Part shown: one piece after another, positions 1 to 7,696 of the stretch
Position numbering within the stretch: the first letter of the stretch is position 1
Layout of the letters: every line of letters begins with the position of its first letter
Origin: an uncultured bacterium
GTDB taxonomy: Bacteria > Bdellovibrionota_C > UBA2361 > JANWWW01
Length of the DNA stretch: 46,585 nt
NCBI GenBank assembly: GCA_938038205.1
Contig: CALHSA010000031.1
Coordinates: 1 to 46,585 of the forward strand
Direction: 5' to 3'
Program-made: the position numbers and the translations under genes
The notes under the pieces: generated by a model
The model's database searches: none
What the model was told of the DNA's origin: nothing
The model's input: the letters and a program-made list of their open reading frames with translations, nothing else

Positions 1-111
1 TTATTATGTTTAGCTGATGCAAAGGGTAGCTTGCGAGAAAACGCTGACGGTAAATTAGAACCTTTTCCTTATCCAAGCTGGAAATTTTTAAGGAAGCAAT
101 TAAAGAATTAA
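1..111 (+). CDS. C-terminal end of a CCA-adding tRNA nucleotidyltransferase-like protein (partial)
   Basis: The first reading frame is open from base 1 to a TAA at 109-111 and gives 36 residues; the start lies outside the window. The tail contains LADAKG, then PFPYP, then an FLR segment. This resembles the ADxxGR...PYPQ...LR stretch in the HD region of multifunctional CCA tRNA nucleotidyltransferases. The match is by remembered motif on a very short piece, so another HD-domain protein is possible. It ends 46 bases before the convergent ispA stop codon. Confidence 0.4.
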   Translation, partial: LLCLADAKGSLRENADGKLEPFPYPSWKFLRKQLKN

Positions 112-157
112 ATAAACAGTAAATAATACTGATAATCGAAATTGAGCTTAAGAAGGT

Positions 158-985
158 TTAAAAAATTTTTTCAAGAACTTTTATAGTATTAACAAGCTCA
201 ATATTAAAATTATTCTTGAGTGAGGTTAGAATATTGTCAATCTCATTTTTAAGTTTTGCTATGGTTTCAAAAGTGAAGCTCTCTGTGCTTTTTAAAATTA
301 TATTTGAATGTGCTCTTTTTGTAGCATCAGATTCTTTGTCTTTAATATCGTCTTTAATTTGGTAAAGTATACCAACCTTTAGCCCAAGATCTTGAAGAAA
401 CTTTTTAGTGTACTCATCTAAGCCACTAAGTATACTACTAGAGACAAACACTAATTTGAATAAAGACCCAGTTTTGAGTTGAGCCACAATTAAAGGATCC
501 GAGTTTTCTTGTAAATCCAAGAGCTGTCCCTCGATAAGCTCCTTGTTACAAGAAGAGAATTCATACAATAAGTTTATCAAAATATCTGAATTTAATCCCG
601 ACATCTTAAGAAAGTAAAAAGCCTCATTTAAAAGCCAATCGCCAAACAAAATTGCCTTTGCTTCACCAAATTTTACATGAATTGAGGGTTTCCCTCTTCT
701 AATTGAATCATTATCAAGAGCTGGTAAATCATCATGAACCAATGAGGATTCATGTAAAAGTTCTATTGCAGCAGCCACATAAAGAGCCTTGTTAAGCTTG
801 TTATCAAAATTGTTCGGAGAAATATCCTTAATCAGATTTAAAAGTAACGATGATCTCAATCGTGCACTGCCTCCATTAAGCATGTAACTAATCATTTCCC
901 TGAGAGTATCATTCTTAGAGGTTAGATTTTTCTTCAAAAAGTCATTGATAATGTCTTCCACTCTTAGATTAGACCATTTAATCAT
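158..985 (-). CDS. ispA: Polyprenyl diphosphate synthase (farnesyl/geranylgeranyl type)
   Basis: This is a 275-residue trans-isoprenyl diphosphate synthase that condenses isopentenyl diphosphate with allylic diphosphates in the cytosol, feeding quinone and undecaprenyl synthesis. The first aspartate-rich motif is DDLPALD at residues 85-91, followed by RRGKP; the second is DDIKD at 212-216. The length suits IspA-type short-chain enzymes. The usual GGKRLRP substrate-binding motif is altered to GGSARLRS near residue 38, which loses the Lys and Pro. That is odd and could affect IPP binding. The start at 985 lies only 17 bases from the divergent rsmD start, so the two promoters must overlap each other or the coding regions. 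Chain length cannot be told from the sequence by eye. Confidence 0.88.
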   Translation of the reverse strand: MIKWSNLRVEDIINDFLKKNLTSKNDTLREMISYMLNGGSARLRSSLLLNLIKDISPNNFDNKLNKALYVAAAIELLHESSLVHDDLPALDNDSIRRGKPSIHVKFGEAKAILFGDWLLNEAFYFLKMSGLNSDILINLLYEFSSCNKELIEGQLLDLQENSDPLIVAQLKTGSLFKLVFVSSSILSGLDEYTKKFLQDLGLKVGILYQIKDDIKDKESDATKRAHSNIILKSTESFTFETIAKLKNEIDNILTSLKNNFNIELVNTIKVLEKIF

Positions 986-1002
986 GCTATATTCAACACT
1001 AC

Positions 1003-1560
1003 ATGCTGCGTATTCTTGGGGGGGAGAAAAAAGGTTTCAAATTAATTTCCTGTAACAGTAAAGGGTTGAGACCAATTCCAGCTAAAGTCAAAGAAGCAAT
1101 ATTTAACATATTAGGAGAATCTATTGTAGCTAAATCTGTTTTGGATGTTTTCGCGGGCACAGGATCTTTTGGACTTGAGGCTTTGAGCAGGGGAGCGAGC
1201 TATTGTTGCTTCGTTGAATTAAATAGGCGAGTGTTTGAGATTCTGAAGAAAAATATCTCTATTCTTGGATATCAGAGCAAAACTCAGATTTACAACGTCG
1301 ATGCTTTTCGATTTATCAGGGATACAACCAAAGAGTTTGATTACATCTATGTGGCACCACCTCAATTCCAAGGATTGGCGTTCAAGGCTTTGTTTGAGAT
1401 TTTTTCTAGACCAAGTTTAGTGGCTTCGCGTGGAACTGTAATTGCTCAAATTGATAAACGTGAGAAGTTTGATTTAAACCCTGCTTTTTTTGAATTAGTT
1501 AGAGATAGAATTTATGGGGATACCTATGTGCTTTTTTTCAATAAAAAAGACAACCTTTAA
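1003..1560 (+). CDS. rsmD: 16S rRNA (guanine-N2)-methyltransferase RsmD
   Basis: This is a 185-residue class I methyltransferase that modifies G966 of 16S rRNA during 30S assembly. It starts MLRILGGEKKG and has the RsmD-specific LRPIPAKVKEAIFNIL segment. The SAM-binding motif LDVFAGTGSFGLEA is at residues 47-60. The catalytic motif IV reads APPQ (118-121) rather than DPPY or DPPF; I recall this variant in some RsmD lineages, so it need not mean loss of activity. A TATATT hexamer at 988-993 sits nine bases before the ATG, so the transcript may be nearly leaderless. The 3' end overlaps the next lipoprotein gene by 47 bases in another frame. Confidence 0.9.
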   Translation: MLRILGGEKKGFKLISCNSKGLRPIPAKVKEAIFNILGESIVAKSVLDVFAGTGSFGLEALSRGASYCCFVELNRRVFEILKKNISILGYQSKTQIYNVDAFRFIRDTTKEFDYIYVAPPQFQGLAFKALFEIFSRPSLVASRGTVIAQIDKREKFDLNPAFFELVRDRIYGDTYVLFFNKKDNL

Positions 1561-1924
1561 TCTGTTACTAGCATTACTCATCTTGAGTTGTGCAAGTTCG
1601 AAAAACCACGTAAAATTTAGGCATGCGTTGGAGTTGCAATCAACTCCAAACAAAATTTTTTTTGAGGCCAATCAACAAAACAAAGTTTTTAATGACCTTG
1701 TTATTTTGCTTACCAAAATTCTGGATGTAAAATTTAACATCACCTCAGATGGAAGTACCACAAACTTTGATTTTCATATAAAGGATACCCGATGTACAAT
1801 AACACTCGAGTCTAATGCTGACACTCTTGAAGTTGTATCACAGTGTGATGGGAATAAGAATCTTGAGAGAGCAATTAATTATTTTTTGCAAACAGGAGTG
1901 TTTGAGAGGAATTTTTTAGAATGA
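1514..1924 (+). CDS. Putative small lipoprotein of unknown function
   Basis: The ORF is 136 residues from the ATG at 1514; a second ATG at 1526 (MCFF) gives a more typical lipoprotein leader. A basic N-terminus, a hydrophobic segment and ILSC (Cys 26 from the first ATG) form a signal peptidase II site, so the mature protein should be membrane-anchored in the periplasm or outer membrane. I do not recognise the mature domain; it has two cysteines near residues 95-111. It begins inside rsmD and its TGA overlaps the coaD ATG by four bases (ATGA), so translation is probably coupled to both neighbours. Confidence 0.7.
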   Translation: MGIPMCFFSIKKTTFNLLLALLILSCASSKNHVKFRHALELQSTPNKIFFEANQQNKVFNDLVILLTKILDVKFNITSDGSTTNFDFHIKDTRCTITLESNADTLEVVSQCDGNKNLERAINYFLQTGVFERNFLE

Positions 1925-2412
1925 AAACAGCGGTTTTTCCTGGAAGTTTTGATCCTTTTACTATGGGGCATCTTGATCTTGTAAACCGAGGACTAAGAAT
2001 TTTTGATAAGCTTTACGTAGTTATACTCACCAACCTGTCAAAAACTCCTTTTTTCGACCTAGAACACAGGCTAGCTATGCTAGAGAAGATTGCTCACAGA
2101 TTTAATGGTAGGATTGAGGCTCTAGCTCATCATGGATCACTTGTTGATCTTTGTAAACTTAAAAATATAAATTTTATACTTCGAGGTATCAGGGGAGTTT
2201 CTGATTTTGATTTCGAACTTCAATTCTGCAACGGTATGCGAAACTTAAACCATGAACTTGAAGTCGTCACACTACTATGCTCCCCAGAGTACAGCTGGAT
2301 ATCCTCGTCACTAGCAAGGCAAGCTATAGTGTTAAAATTTGATTACTCCAAAATACTTCCTGAGGAGATACAGGAGTTTATATCAAAAAGGTTTCAATCA
2401 ACAAACTTATAG
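1921..2412 (+). CDS. coaD: Phosphopantetheine adenylyltransferase
   Basis: This is a 163-residue CoaD that adenylylates 4'-phosphopantetheine to dephospho-CoA, the penultimate step of coenzyme A synthesis. The nucleotidyltransferase motif PGSFDPFTMGH at the N-terminus has the (T/H)xGH signature, and RGIRGVSDFDFE is the family's conserved middle region. The length is normal. It follows the lipoprotein gene with a four-base overlap and shares 19 bases with the convergent response regulator. CoaE, the next enzyme in the pathway, is also in this window at 26303-26866. Confidence 0.95.
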   Translation: MKTAVFPGSFDPFTMGHLDLVNRGLRIFDKLYVVILTNLSKTPFFDLEHRLAMLEKIAHRFNGRIEALAHHGSLVDLCKLKNINFILRGIRGVSDFDFELQFCNGMRNLNHELEVVTLLCSPEYSWISSSLARQAIVLKFDYSKILPEEIQEFISKRFQSTNL

Positions 2413-3080
2413 CCTACTCCGTGTACAGTTACTAAGTGTTTCGGTATATTCGGATCGCTCTCAATTTTTAATCTCAAACGAGCTATATGGTTGTCAACAG
2501 TCCTAGTGGCTACATTACCCTCAGAGTAACCCCACACAGCCTGCAGAAGTTCAGATCGGGTTATAACTTGATTTTTATTTGATATAAGGTAATATAAGAG
2601 TTTAAACTCAGTAGGACTTAAATTTAGATTCTTACCTTTCTTGGTTGCTGTGTAAGAAGCAAAGTCTATGGTTAGATCCCCTATCTGGTACTTCAATACA
2701 TTATTGTGCCTAACTATCCTTCTTGTTAAAGCTTTAACCCTAGCCAACAACTCTTGAGGAGAGAATGGTTTAGCTAAATAGTCATCAGCTCCAAAATCAA
2801 ACCCAAGAACCTTATCTACCTCATCACTTCTTGCAGTTAACATTAAAATAGCAACGTAATTATCCTGTTCTCTGATTTTTTTACAAACCTGAAATCCATC
2901 TAACTCTGGCATCATGATGTCTAGAATAAGAACATGAGGTAAAAATTTATCGAATTCCTCTAAACATTCTTCGCCACTAGAAACAGATTTTACCAAGTAT
3001 CCATGTTTTTTTAGGTACTTTTCTAGGCTATCCCTTACAGTTTCATCATCCTCTGCTATTAGAATTTTTACCTGAGTCAT
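2394..3080 (-). CDS. OmpR/PhoB-family response regulator
   Basis: This 228-residue two-component regulator has a receiver domain (about 1-118) and a winged-helix DNA-binding domain (about 130-228). The acidic pocket is E10-D11-D12, the phosphoacceptor is D54 in LILDIMMPELDG, and the conserved Lys is K104 (LAKPF). The C-terminal part has the OmpR wing sequence TVDNHIARLRLKIE and ends in VHGVGYKF. No histidine kinase is adjacent, so its partner must be elsewhere. A probable promoter and a perfect 12-base palindrome lie immediately upstream, which suggests autoregulation. Its target genes cannot be inferred. Confidence 0.92.
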   Translation of the reverse strand: MTQVKILIAEDDETVRDSLEKYLKKHGYLVKSVSSGEECLEEFDKFLPHVLILDIMMPELDGFQVCKKIREQDNYVAILMLTARSDEVDKVLGFDFGADDYLAKPFSPQELLARVKALTRRIVRHNNVLKYQIGDLTIDFASYTATKKGKNLNLSPTEFKLLYYLISNKNQVITRSELLQAVWGYSEGNVATRTVDNHIARLRLKIESDPNIPKHLVTVHGVGYKFVD

Positions 3081-3081
3081 C

Positions 3082-3132
3082 CCTCTTAAGAGGTTCTATA
3101 AAATTATAACATTTTAAGTTTAAACCTTATAA
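3082..3132 (-). promoter_or_regulatory. Probable response-regulator promoter with a 12-bp palindrome
   Basis: Reading the minus strand, TTATAA (3132-3127), an 18-base spacer and a perfect TATAAT (3108-3103) form a sigma-70-like promoter. The predicted transcript start is near 3096. The perfect palindrome CCTCTTAAGAGG occupies 3082-3093, just downstream of that start and touching the start codon. Its distal half also supplies an AGAGG Shine-Dalgarno sequence. A protein bound there could block transcription or ribosome access. That it is an operator is an inference. Confidence 0.5.
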
Positions 3133-3140
3133 GATGATTT

Positions 3141-3169
3141 TTGATTTTTTTTATCGTGAGAGGTAAAAT
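3141..3169 (+). promoter_or_regulatory. Probable sigma-70-type promoter of rplU-rpmA
   Basis: TTGATT at 3141-3146, a 17-base spacer, and TAAAAT at 3164-3169 match the housekeeping consensus well. The expected transcript start (about 3175-3177) is only a few bases before the rplU ATG at 3181, so the message would be almost leaderless. The purine-rich GAGAGG at 3157-3162 would lie within the promoter and too far upstream to act as a Shine-Dalgarno sequence. Confidence 0.55.
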
Positions 3170-3180
3170 ACTTACAAAGA

Positions 3181-3492
3181 ATGCCCAAGAAAGCTTTTGT
3201 TGAAGTTGCTGGGAAGCAGGTTCTAGTTGAAGAAGGCAAAGCAGTAACAGTGCCGTATTTTTCTCACTCAGAAGAGTACAAAAAGTTGAATGTTCTTAGT
3301 GTTTTTGATGAAAATCAAATACAGTTTGGGGCTCCGTACCTCTCTGATATAAATGTAGAGTACAGTGTTGAGAAAGAGTTTAAAGGCAGAAAGATTTTGG
3401 CATTTAAGTTTAAAAAAAGGAAAGGTTACAAGAAAAAGATAGGATATAGGCCTAAGTTTTTGGTAATAAAGGTAAACAAGATAGGAGGGTAA
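3181..3492 (+). CDS. rplU: 50S ribosomal protein L21
   Basis: This is a 103-residue L21 of standard length. The N-terminus reads FVEVAGKQVLVEEG, equivalent to the usual AVIxxGGKQYxVxxG. The C-terminus holds the basic KFKKRKGYKKKIGYRP stretch that contacts 23S rRNA. It is followed after three bases by rpmA, the normal L21-L27 arrangement. The ATG at 3181 is the only start that gives the family's usual N-terminus, although no Shine-Dalgarno sequence is well placed before it. Confidence 0.95.
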   Translation: MPKKAFVEVAGKQVLVEEGKAVTVPYFSHSEEYKKLNVLSVFDENQIQFGAPYLSDINVEYSVEKEFKGRKILAFKFKKRKGYKKKIGYRPKFLVIKVNKIGG

Positions 3493-3495
3493 AAG

Positions 3496-3759
3496 ATGGC
3501 AACAAAAAAAGCTGGTGGTAGTACAAAAAATAATAGAGATAGTCATAGCAAAAGATTAGGTGTAAAAAAATTTGGCTCTGAAGAGGTTAAATGCGGAAAT
3601 ATAATTGTCAGACAGCGAGGTTCGAAGTATCTGCCGGGGTTAAATGTTGGTTTGGGCCGGGATTTCACTATATATTCCCTGATTGATGGAGTAGTTAGGT
3701 TTAGGACGTCAAGAGGAAGAACAGTTGTTGATGTTTTGCCTAAAAATTTAAGCGTTTAA
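3496..3759 (+). CDS. rpmA: 50S ribosomal protein L27
   Basis: This is an 87-residue L27 beginning [20 protein letters not shown], close to the universal MAxKKGxGSxxNGRDSxxKRLG pattern. The mature N-terminus reaches the peptidyl-transferase centre. [21 protein letters not shown] is also typical. There is no N-terminal extension of the kind that is cleaved in Firmicutes. A strong AGGAGGG Shine-Dalgarno sequence lies about seven bases before the ATG. The last 20 bases overlap the convergent short-chain dehydrogenase gene. The obgE gene that often follows is not here. Confidence 0.96.
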   Translation: MATKKAGGSTKNNRDSHSKRLGVKKFGSEEVKCGNIIVRQRGSKYLPGLNVGLGRDFTIYSLIDGVVRFRTSRGRTVVDVLPKNLSV

Positions 3760-4462
3760 ATACTGACTCAGGTATTATTTTTATAAAAGCCATGATAAAT
3801 CTCCAAAACCAAGGTGTATAGAGAATGTTCTTGTTTTTAATCATAGCTTTTAAAATATCCTCAGCTACATCTTCAGGAGAGGCTGGGAATGGGCCATTTA
3901 ATCCCTCAGTCATTTTTGTTTTAACAAAACCCGGTTTAACTGTTAAAATCTGTAATTCTCTATAATCTGACATTTCTTGTCTTAAAGCAGATAGGTACGC
4001 ATCAACGCCCGCTTTTGCCGCTGAGTAATAACCTAATTTTTTTCTTCCTCTGTCTCCTGCAACAGAGGTAATCACCACAATTTTGCCCCCTTTTTGATTT
4101 TTGAAGATTGGTATAAAATACTCAATTATTTTGATTACGCTTAAGCAGTTTATCCTGAAAACCAACTCTAACTCCTCTTCAGAGAAAAACTTATACTTTG
4201 GTAAATAACCATGACAAATTAGTAAATAATCCACTCGGTCTATTTTGCCTAAATTTTTAAGAGCTTCATCGGTTTTCAAAGCATCAAATTCGTATACCTC
4301 CACATTTTTTGCACCAATAAGCTTTAGCTCTGAGGCAAGAGAATTAAGCTGAGTAATTTCTCTTGAGAGAAGGAAAAAATTCGAAGCTTCAAACTCTGCT
4401 AAAATTTTTAAAAGCGCTTTACCAATATCAGAGTTTGCACCAAAACAGACAATATTTTTCAT
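3740..4462 (-). CDS. Short-chain dehydrogenase, DprE2-like
   Basis: This is a 240-residue SDR-family NAD(P)H oxidoreductase. The cofactor loop is GANSDIG (8-14), and the catalytic residues are Ser 133, Tyr 146 and Lys 150 in a YxxxK motif. The gene lies four bases downstream of a DprE1-like flavoprotein. That pairing is characteristic of decaprenylphosphoryl-ribose 2'-epimerase, in which DprE2 reduces the keto intermediate to the arabinose form. Length is close to actinobacterial DprE2. The assignment depends on the neighbour, since SDR sequences alone do not define the substrate. The lipid-linked pentose product and its acceptor are unknown here. Confidence 0.75.
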   Translation of the reverse strand: MKNIVCFGANSDIGKALLKILAEFEASNFFLLSREITQLNSLASELKLIGAKNVEVYEFDALKTDEALKNLGKIDRVDYLLICHGYLPKYKFFSEEELELVFRINCLSVIKIIEYFIPIFKNQKGGKIVVITSVAGDRGRKKLGYYSAAKAGVDAYLSALRQEMSDYRELQILTVKPGFVKTKMTEGLNGPFPASPEDVAEDILKAMIKNKNILYTPWFWRFIMAFIKIIPESVFKRLNF

Positions 4463-4466
4463 ACAC

Positions 4467-5717
4467 CTAGTTTACTAACCTTCTCCAAAGATCAGACTCA
4501 AAATAAGGGTCTTTATATTTTATGAACTCATCTAACATATTAAACATTTTTGAAAAAGTTTTGGTTTTGAGTCTAGAGTCCTTAGCTAAATATATCCTTC
4601 CACCTACATCTGCTATAAATTCATTAAGTCTATCCACTAGTCTGATTGTGTTTAAATTAACCGCAAAATCAATAGCTAAAGTGAATCCTTTTTTTGGAAA
4701 GGAAAGCAAGCCGTTTGGAGTTATATCTCCAAAATCTTTTAAGACCACAAGACTTGGGACTTCATTGAACTCTCTGATCAGTTTATAAACGCACTCAATT
4801 ATTTTAGGTTCTTTAGGAAAAACAGCCTGCCATTGCATTAAACCCCACTTGCCGTAAGCGTTGTTCCAACCTTGAATTGAATCGAGAGGAAAAAAAAAGT
4901 TTTGATAGTGGATAAAACTGTTGCCAGTCCGCATCCTTTTTACCCAATAATAGAATAAATTAAGGGCATTTATAGTCCATTTGTTAACTATTTTAATTTG
5001 AAACGGGAATTTTATTTTTATGTTTGGATCTCTACTATTTCGATCTGAGAAAGCTCCAGATATTAAAATTCCACGTATGGTATCTCTTGAGAAATCTAAC
5101 CAGGCAACAGTGTAAGGCCATGCTGCAGATTCCTCAATCAAACCTTGAGTTATCTCATTTAACCCATAAACGTTGGTAATTTTTTGCTGAATTGTTTTTC
5201 CAGGGATTTTAATGACTCTTAATTTTGCAGATAGAATTAAACCTGTTAAACCAAGCCCACCAACTGTCGCTCGAAATAAACCATCTTTGTTGGTAAGGTT
5301 ATGTATCTCACCATTACTCCTAAGTAGGGTTATCTCAGATACATTGTTTCCAAAAGACCCTTCTCGATGATGACTCTTGCCATGAATATCATTAGCGATA
5401 GCCCCACCCACCGTTACATACTGAGTTCCTGGAACTACTGGGAGAAATAAATTTCTACGTGATAAAAATGATAAAATACGTTTAATGCTCACACCAGCTT
5501 GTACTGTTAGAAACCCGTTTTCAACGTCCAAGTTTAGTATTGAGTCTAGGGTAGAGGTTACCAGATGGGTTCCTCGGGTGTTTAAACAAACGTCTCCATA
5601 ACTTCGTCCTAAACCAAATGGTAATACTGAGTGCTCTTTAGGTATAGAGCCTTTGAAGTACTGCCATTTTGAGCCAAAAACCGGTGGGTAATGTCCCCAA
5701 GATTCAATCACTGCCAT
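4467..5717 (-). CDS. FAD-binding oxidoreductase, DprE1-like
   Basis: This is a 416-residue flavoprotein of the VAO/PCMH family. The segment PGTQYVTVGGAIANDIHGK (96-114), followed by SHHREGSFGNNV, corresponds to the FAD-binding region of DprE1, the flavin subunit that oxidises polyprenylphosphoryl-ribose. The C-terminus reads AKDSR...FESDLWRRL, like the DprE1 tail. The start at 5717 lies inside the preceding tonB gene (14-base overlap), so the gene belongs to the Tol/TonB operon. Related D-arabinono-lactone-type oxidases are an alternative, but the adjacent SDR supports the DprE1/E2 pairing. Presence in a Gram-negative envelope operon is uncommon. Confidence 0.8.
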   Translation of the reverse strand: MAVIESWGHYPPVFGSKWQYFKGSIPKEHSVLPFGLGRSYGDVCLNTRGTHLVTSTLDSILNLDVENGFLTVQAGVSIKRILSFLSRRNLFLPVVPGTQYVTVGGAIANDIHGKSHHREGSFGNNVSEITLLRSNGEIHNLTNKDGLFRATVGGLGLTGLILSAKLRVIKIPGKTIQQKITNVYGLNEITQGLIEESAAWPYTVAWLDFSRDTIRGILISGAFSDRNSRDPNIKIKFPFQIKIVNKWTINALNLFYYWVKRMRTGNSFIHYQNFFFPLDSIQGWNNAYGKWGLMQWQAVFPKEPKIIECVYKLIREFNEVPSLVVLKDFGDITPNGLLSFPKKGFTLAIDFAVNLNTIRLVDRLNEFIADVGGRIYLAKDSRLKTKTFSKMFNMLDEFIKYKDPYFESDLWRRLVN

Positions 5718-6567
5718 ACAATCCCTGGGGAATAAAAATTATCTCAACTTTTTGAAAATCCTGGTAAAAGCGCATAGGAGGCGGTGGGAGAAATGGAGTA
5801 CCCATTACCGCCTTGACACAACTTTGATCAAATGCTGGGACTCCACTCGATTCAACTAATTTCACATTCAGTATACGACCATCTGGAGATATGTTAAAAG
5901 ATACAACAGCTTTAAGATTAGCTGATCTATCTTGCCAGAACCAGTTTTTCTTAATTGTTTCAATTATCGTATCTCGATATTTAATCCACTCAGGATCTTT
6001 TAGAATTCCACCTCCATAGCCTTTTTCGGGACCAATCCTTCCAGCGCCTATCCCTTCACCTCCAGCTCGCGTGCTCTCACCTAAGTATTCTTTCAAGATT
6101 CTGGAGTACTCCGAATCAATCTCAATTTTTGGTTTTGGTGTAGGCGTTGGCTTTTTGGTTGCTTTAGGAATCGGTGTGGGAGTTTGCTTAGCAGTTGGGG
6201 TTGTTTTGGGCGTCTGACGAACTGTCGGAGTTGGTGTATGTTTTTTTTTCTCAAGATTTGTTGCGTCCGGAGTTTTTTCTGTTATCGTTTTCTCATTTAA
6301 TAACGCCTCTAATTCCTTTTTCTCTGTTTGAGATAAGGTTTTTTTTTCTATTTTACTTGATTCTACAACAGCTTTCTCTCTATCTTTTTGTTCAGGAATT
6401 CTTGAAACTCCTCCTAGTTTAGAACCTGCCTCAATAGATACCGAGTAAATCTCTTGCTCTACCGAAATACTAGTATTTTGAGCTACTCCGATTATCAAAA
6501 GGAATACAACAAAATGAAGTAGGATGGAGGCTGGAATAAACCTACTAGGGCCCAAATTAGAATTCAT
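5704..6567 (-). CDS. TonB/TolA-type energy transducer
   Basis: This 287-residue protein has one N-terminal membrane segment (about residues 9-30) and an acidic/basic region. A Thr-Pro-rich linker of PTP repeats (about 110-150) follows and could span the periplasm. A C-terminal TonB/TolA fold (about 195-287) has the VVSFNISPDGRILNVKLVES...FDQSCVKAV pattern. It follows tolQ and tolR in the same orientation, so it should couple the proton motive force to the outer membrane. Whether it serves TonB-dependent receptors or envelope constriction (TolA role) cannot be settled: tolB and pal are not adjacent. Its end overlaps the dprE1-like gene. Confidence 0.85.
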   Translation of the reverse strand: MNSNLGPSRFIPASILLHFVVFLLIIGVAQNTSISVEQEIYSVSIEAGSKLGGVSRIPEQKDREKAVVESSKIEKKTLSQTEKKELEALLNEKTITEKTPDATNLEKKKHTPTPTVRQTPKTTPTAKQTPTPIPKATKKPTPTPKPKIEIDSEYSRILKEYLGESTRAGGEGIGAGRIGPEKGYGGGILKDPEWIKYRDTIIETIKKNWFWQDRSANLKAVVSFNISPDGRILNVKLVESSGVPAFDQSCVKAVMGTPFLPPPPMRFYQDFQKVEIIFIPQGLYGSD

Positions 6568-6577
6568 TGCCCAAAGA

Positions 6578-6991
6578 TTATTTTACAGGAGCTGCAACAA
6601 GATTGATATCTGTTATCCCTTTACTTACTAGTTCACCCAAAACAATCATTACATTTCCATAGTTTGAATCTTTATCTGCTTTTATAAAAACTTTTCTTTC
6701 ATCTTCCGGTTTTAAGTCTAAGATACTTTTTACCCTCTCTCCAATTTCCTCTGGTAAGATAGGGTTATCACTCCCTATGTAAATTGTGCCTTGCTTATCT
6801 ATCGTTATCACTAAATGCTCTCCTTTACCCTGTGCTACTGTTGATTTTGCCTTAGGCAAGTCAACTTTTAGACTTTGTTGTAAGTGTGGGGCAGTAATCA
6901 TAAAAATAATTAATAAAACCAACATTACATCAATTAACGGGATAACGTTTATATCACTTTTTACATCATTATCTGACTCAACACCATGCAT
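6578..6991 (-). CDS. tolR: TolR/ExbD-family proton-channel subunit
   Basis: This 137-residue biopolymer-transport protein has a cytoplasmic N-terminus and one membrane helix (about 14-36) carrying the essential proton-conducting Asp (D21, in INVIPLIDVMLVLLIIFM). The rest is a periplasmic domain. It starts two bases after the tolQ stop. The DINVIPLIDVML sequence is the family signature. TolR and ExbD are hard to separate by eye; the TolQ-like partner favours TolR. Confidence 0.9.
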   Translation of the reverse strand: MHGVESDNDVKSDINVIPLIDVMLVLLIIFMITAPHLQQSLKVDLPKAKSTVAQGKGEHLVITIDKQGTIYIGSDNPILPEEIGERVKSILDLKPEDERKVFIKADKDSNYGNVMIVLGELVSKGITDINLVAAPVK

Positions 6992-6993
6992 AC

Positions 6994-7650
6994 CTAAACA
7001 GAAACTTTAACCATAACTTTAAAGTCATCAATAAAATCAGTCATCTTAATTTTTAACTTCTTAATTTTTACTATAAAGTAATTATAAGCTAGTGCAGCAG
7101 GTATTGCGGCAACCAACCCAACAGCTGTGGCTAACAATGCTTCTGCTATTCCAGGTGCAACAGCTTGAAGCGTACTCTCTTTGATAAAAGCTAGACCATG
7201 AAAAGAATTCATAACTCCTACAACCGTTCCAAAAAGACCAATAAATGGCGCTGTTGATGCGGTAGTTGCAAGGAAACTGACCCATGATTCAAGATTTTCT
7301 ACCTCTTGTGTGTAAACCCTTTTCAAATTCCTTTCGACTGCAGCAAGGACTGATTCAATGTCTTTTAGTTCATCTTTCAAAGTTAAAAACTCCTTAAATC
7401 CAACATCAAACATCTGAGCCACAGGACTATACGGTACCTGTTTAGTAAATTCTAAAATTTGTTTCAGATTAGTGCTTCTAAAAAAGTGGTCTAAAAAATT
7501 CTCAGTTTGAATAATTGCTTTACTAAGTTGAACATATTTAAACAGTATAATCGCCCAACTGAAAATAGACATTGTTAGTAAAATAAGAAAAACCGTTAAT
7601 CCAACTGGACCTGATGCTTTAAGGATCTCAAAAAAACTAGATTCTAACAC
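6994..7650 (-). CDS. tolQ: TolQ/ExbB-family proton-channel subunit
   Basis: The frame is open upstream to 7773, but that extension is antisense to gap and lacks family character. I place the start at the GTG at 7650, giving 218 residues beginning (M)LESSFFEILKASG. Three membrane helices are visible: SWAIILFKYV near the N-terminus, a second in the APFIGLFGTVVGVM region, and a third in EALLATAVGLVAAIPAALAYN. The stretch TLQAVAPGIAEALLATAVGL matches TolQ closely. It forms the motor with TolR and drives the TonB/TolA-like protein encoded next. A TAAAAT at 7666-7661 may be its -10 element. Confidence 0.9.
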   Translation of the reverse strand: MLESSFFEILKASGPVGLTVFLILLTMSIFSWAIILFKYVQLSKAIIQTENFLDHFFRSTNLKQILEFTKQVPYSPVAQMFDVGFKEFLTLKDELKDIESVLAAVERNLKRVYTQEVENLESWVSFLATTASTAPFIGLFGTVVGVMNSFHGLAFIKESTLQAVAPGIAEALLATAVGLVAAIPAALAYNYFIVKIKKLKIKMTDFIDDFKVMVKVSV

Positions 7651-7696
7651 TTTCGTCTTTATTTTATTCTTTCTAATGATAAAATTAAATTCTGAG

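Noticed and set aside
3268-3546. Minus-strand ORF across rplU and rpmA
   Set aside because: It lies wholly antisense to two highly conserved ribosomal protein genes.
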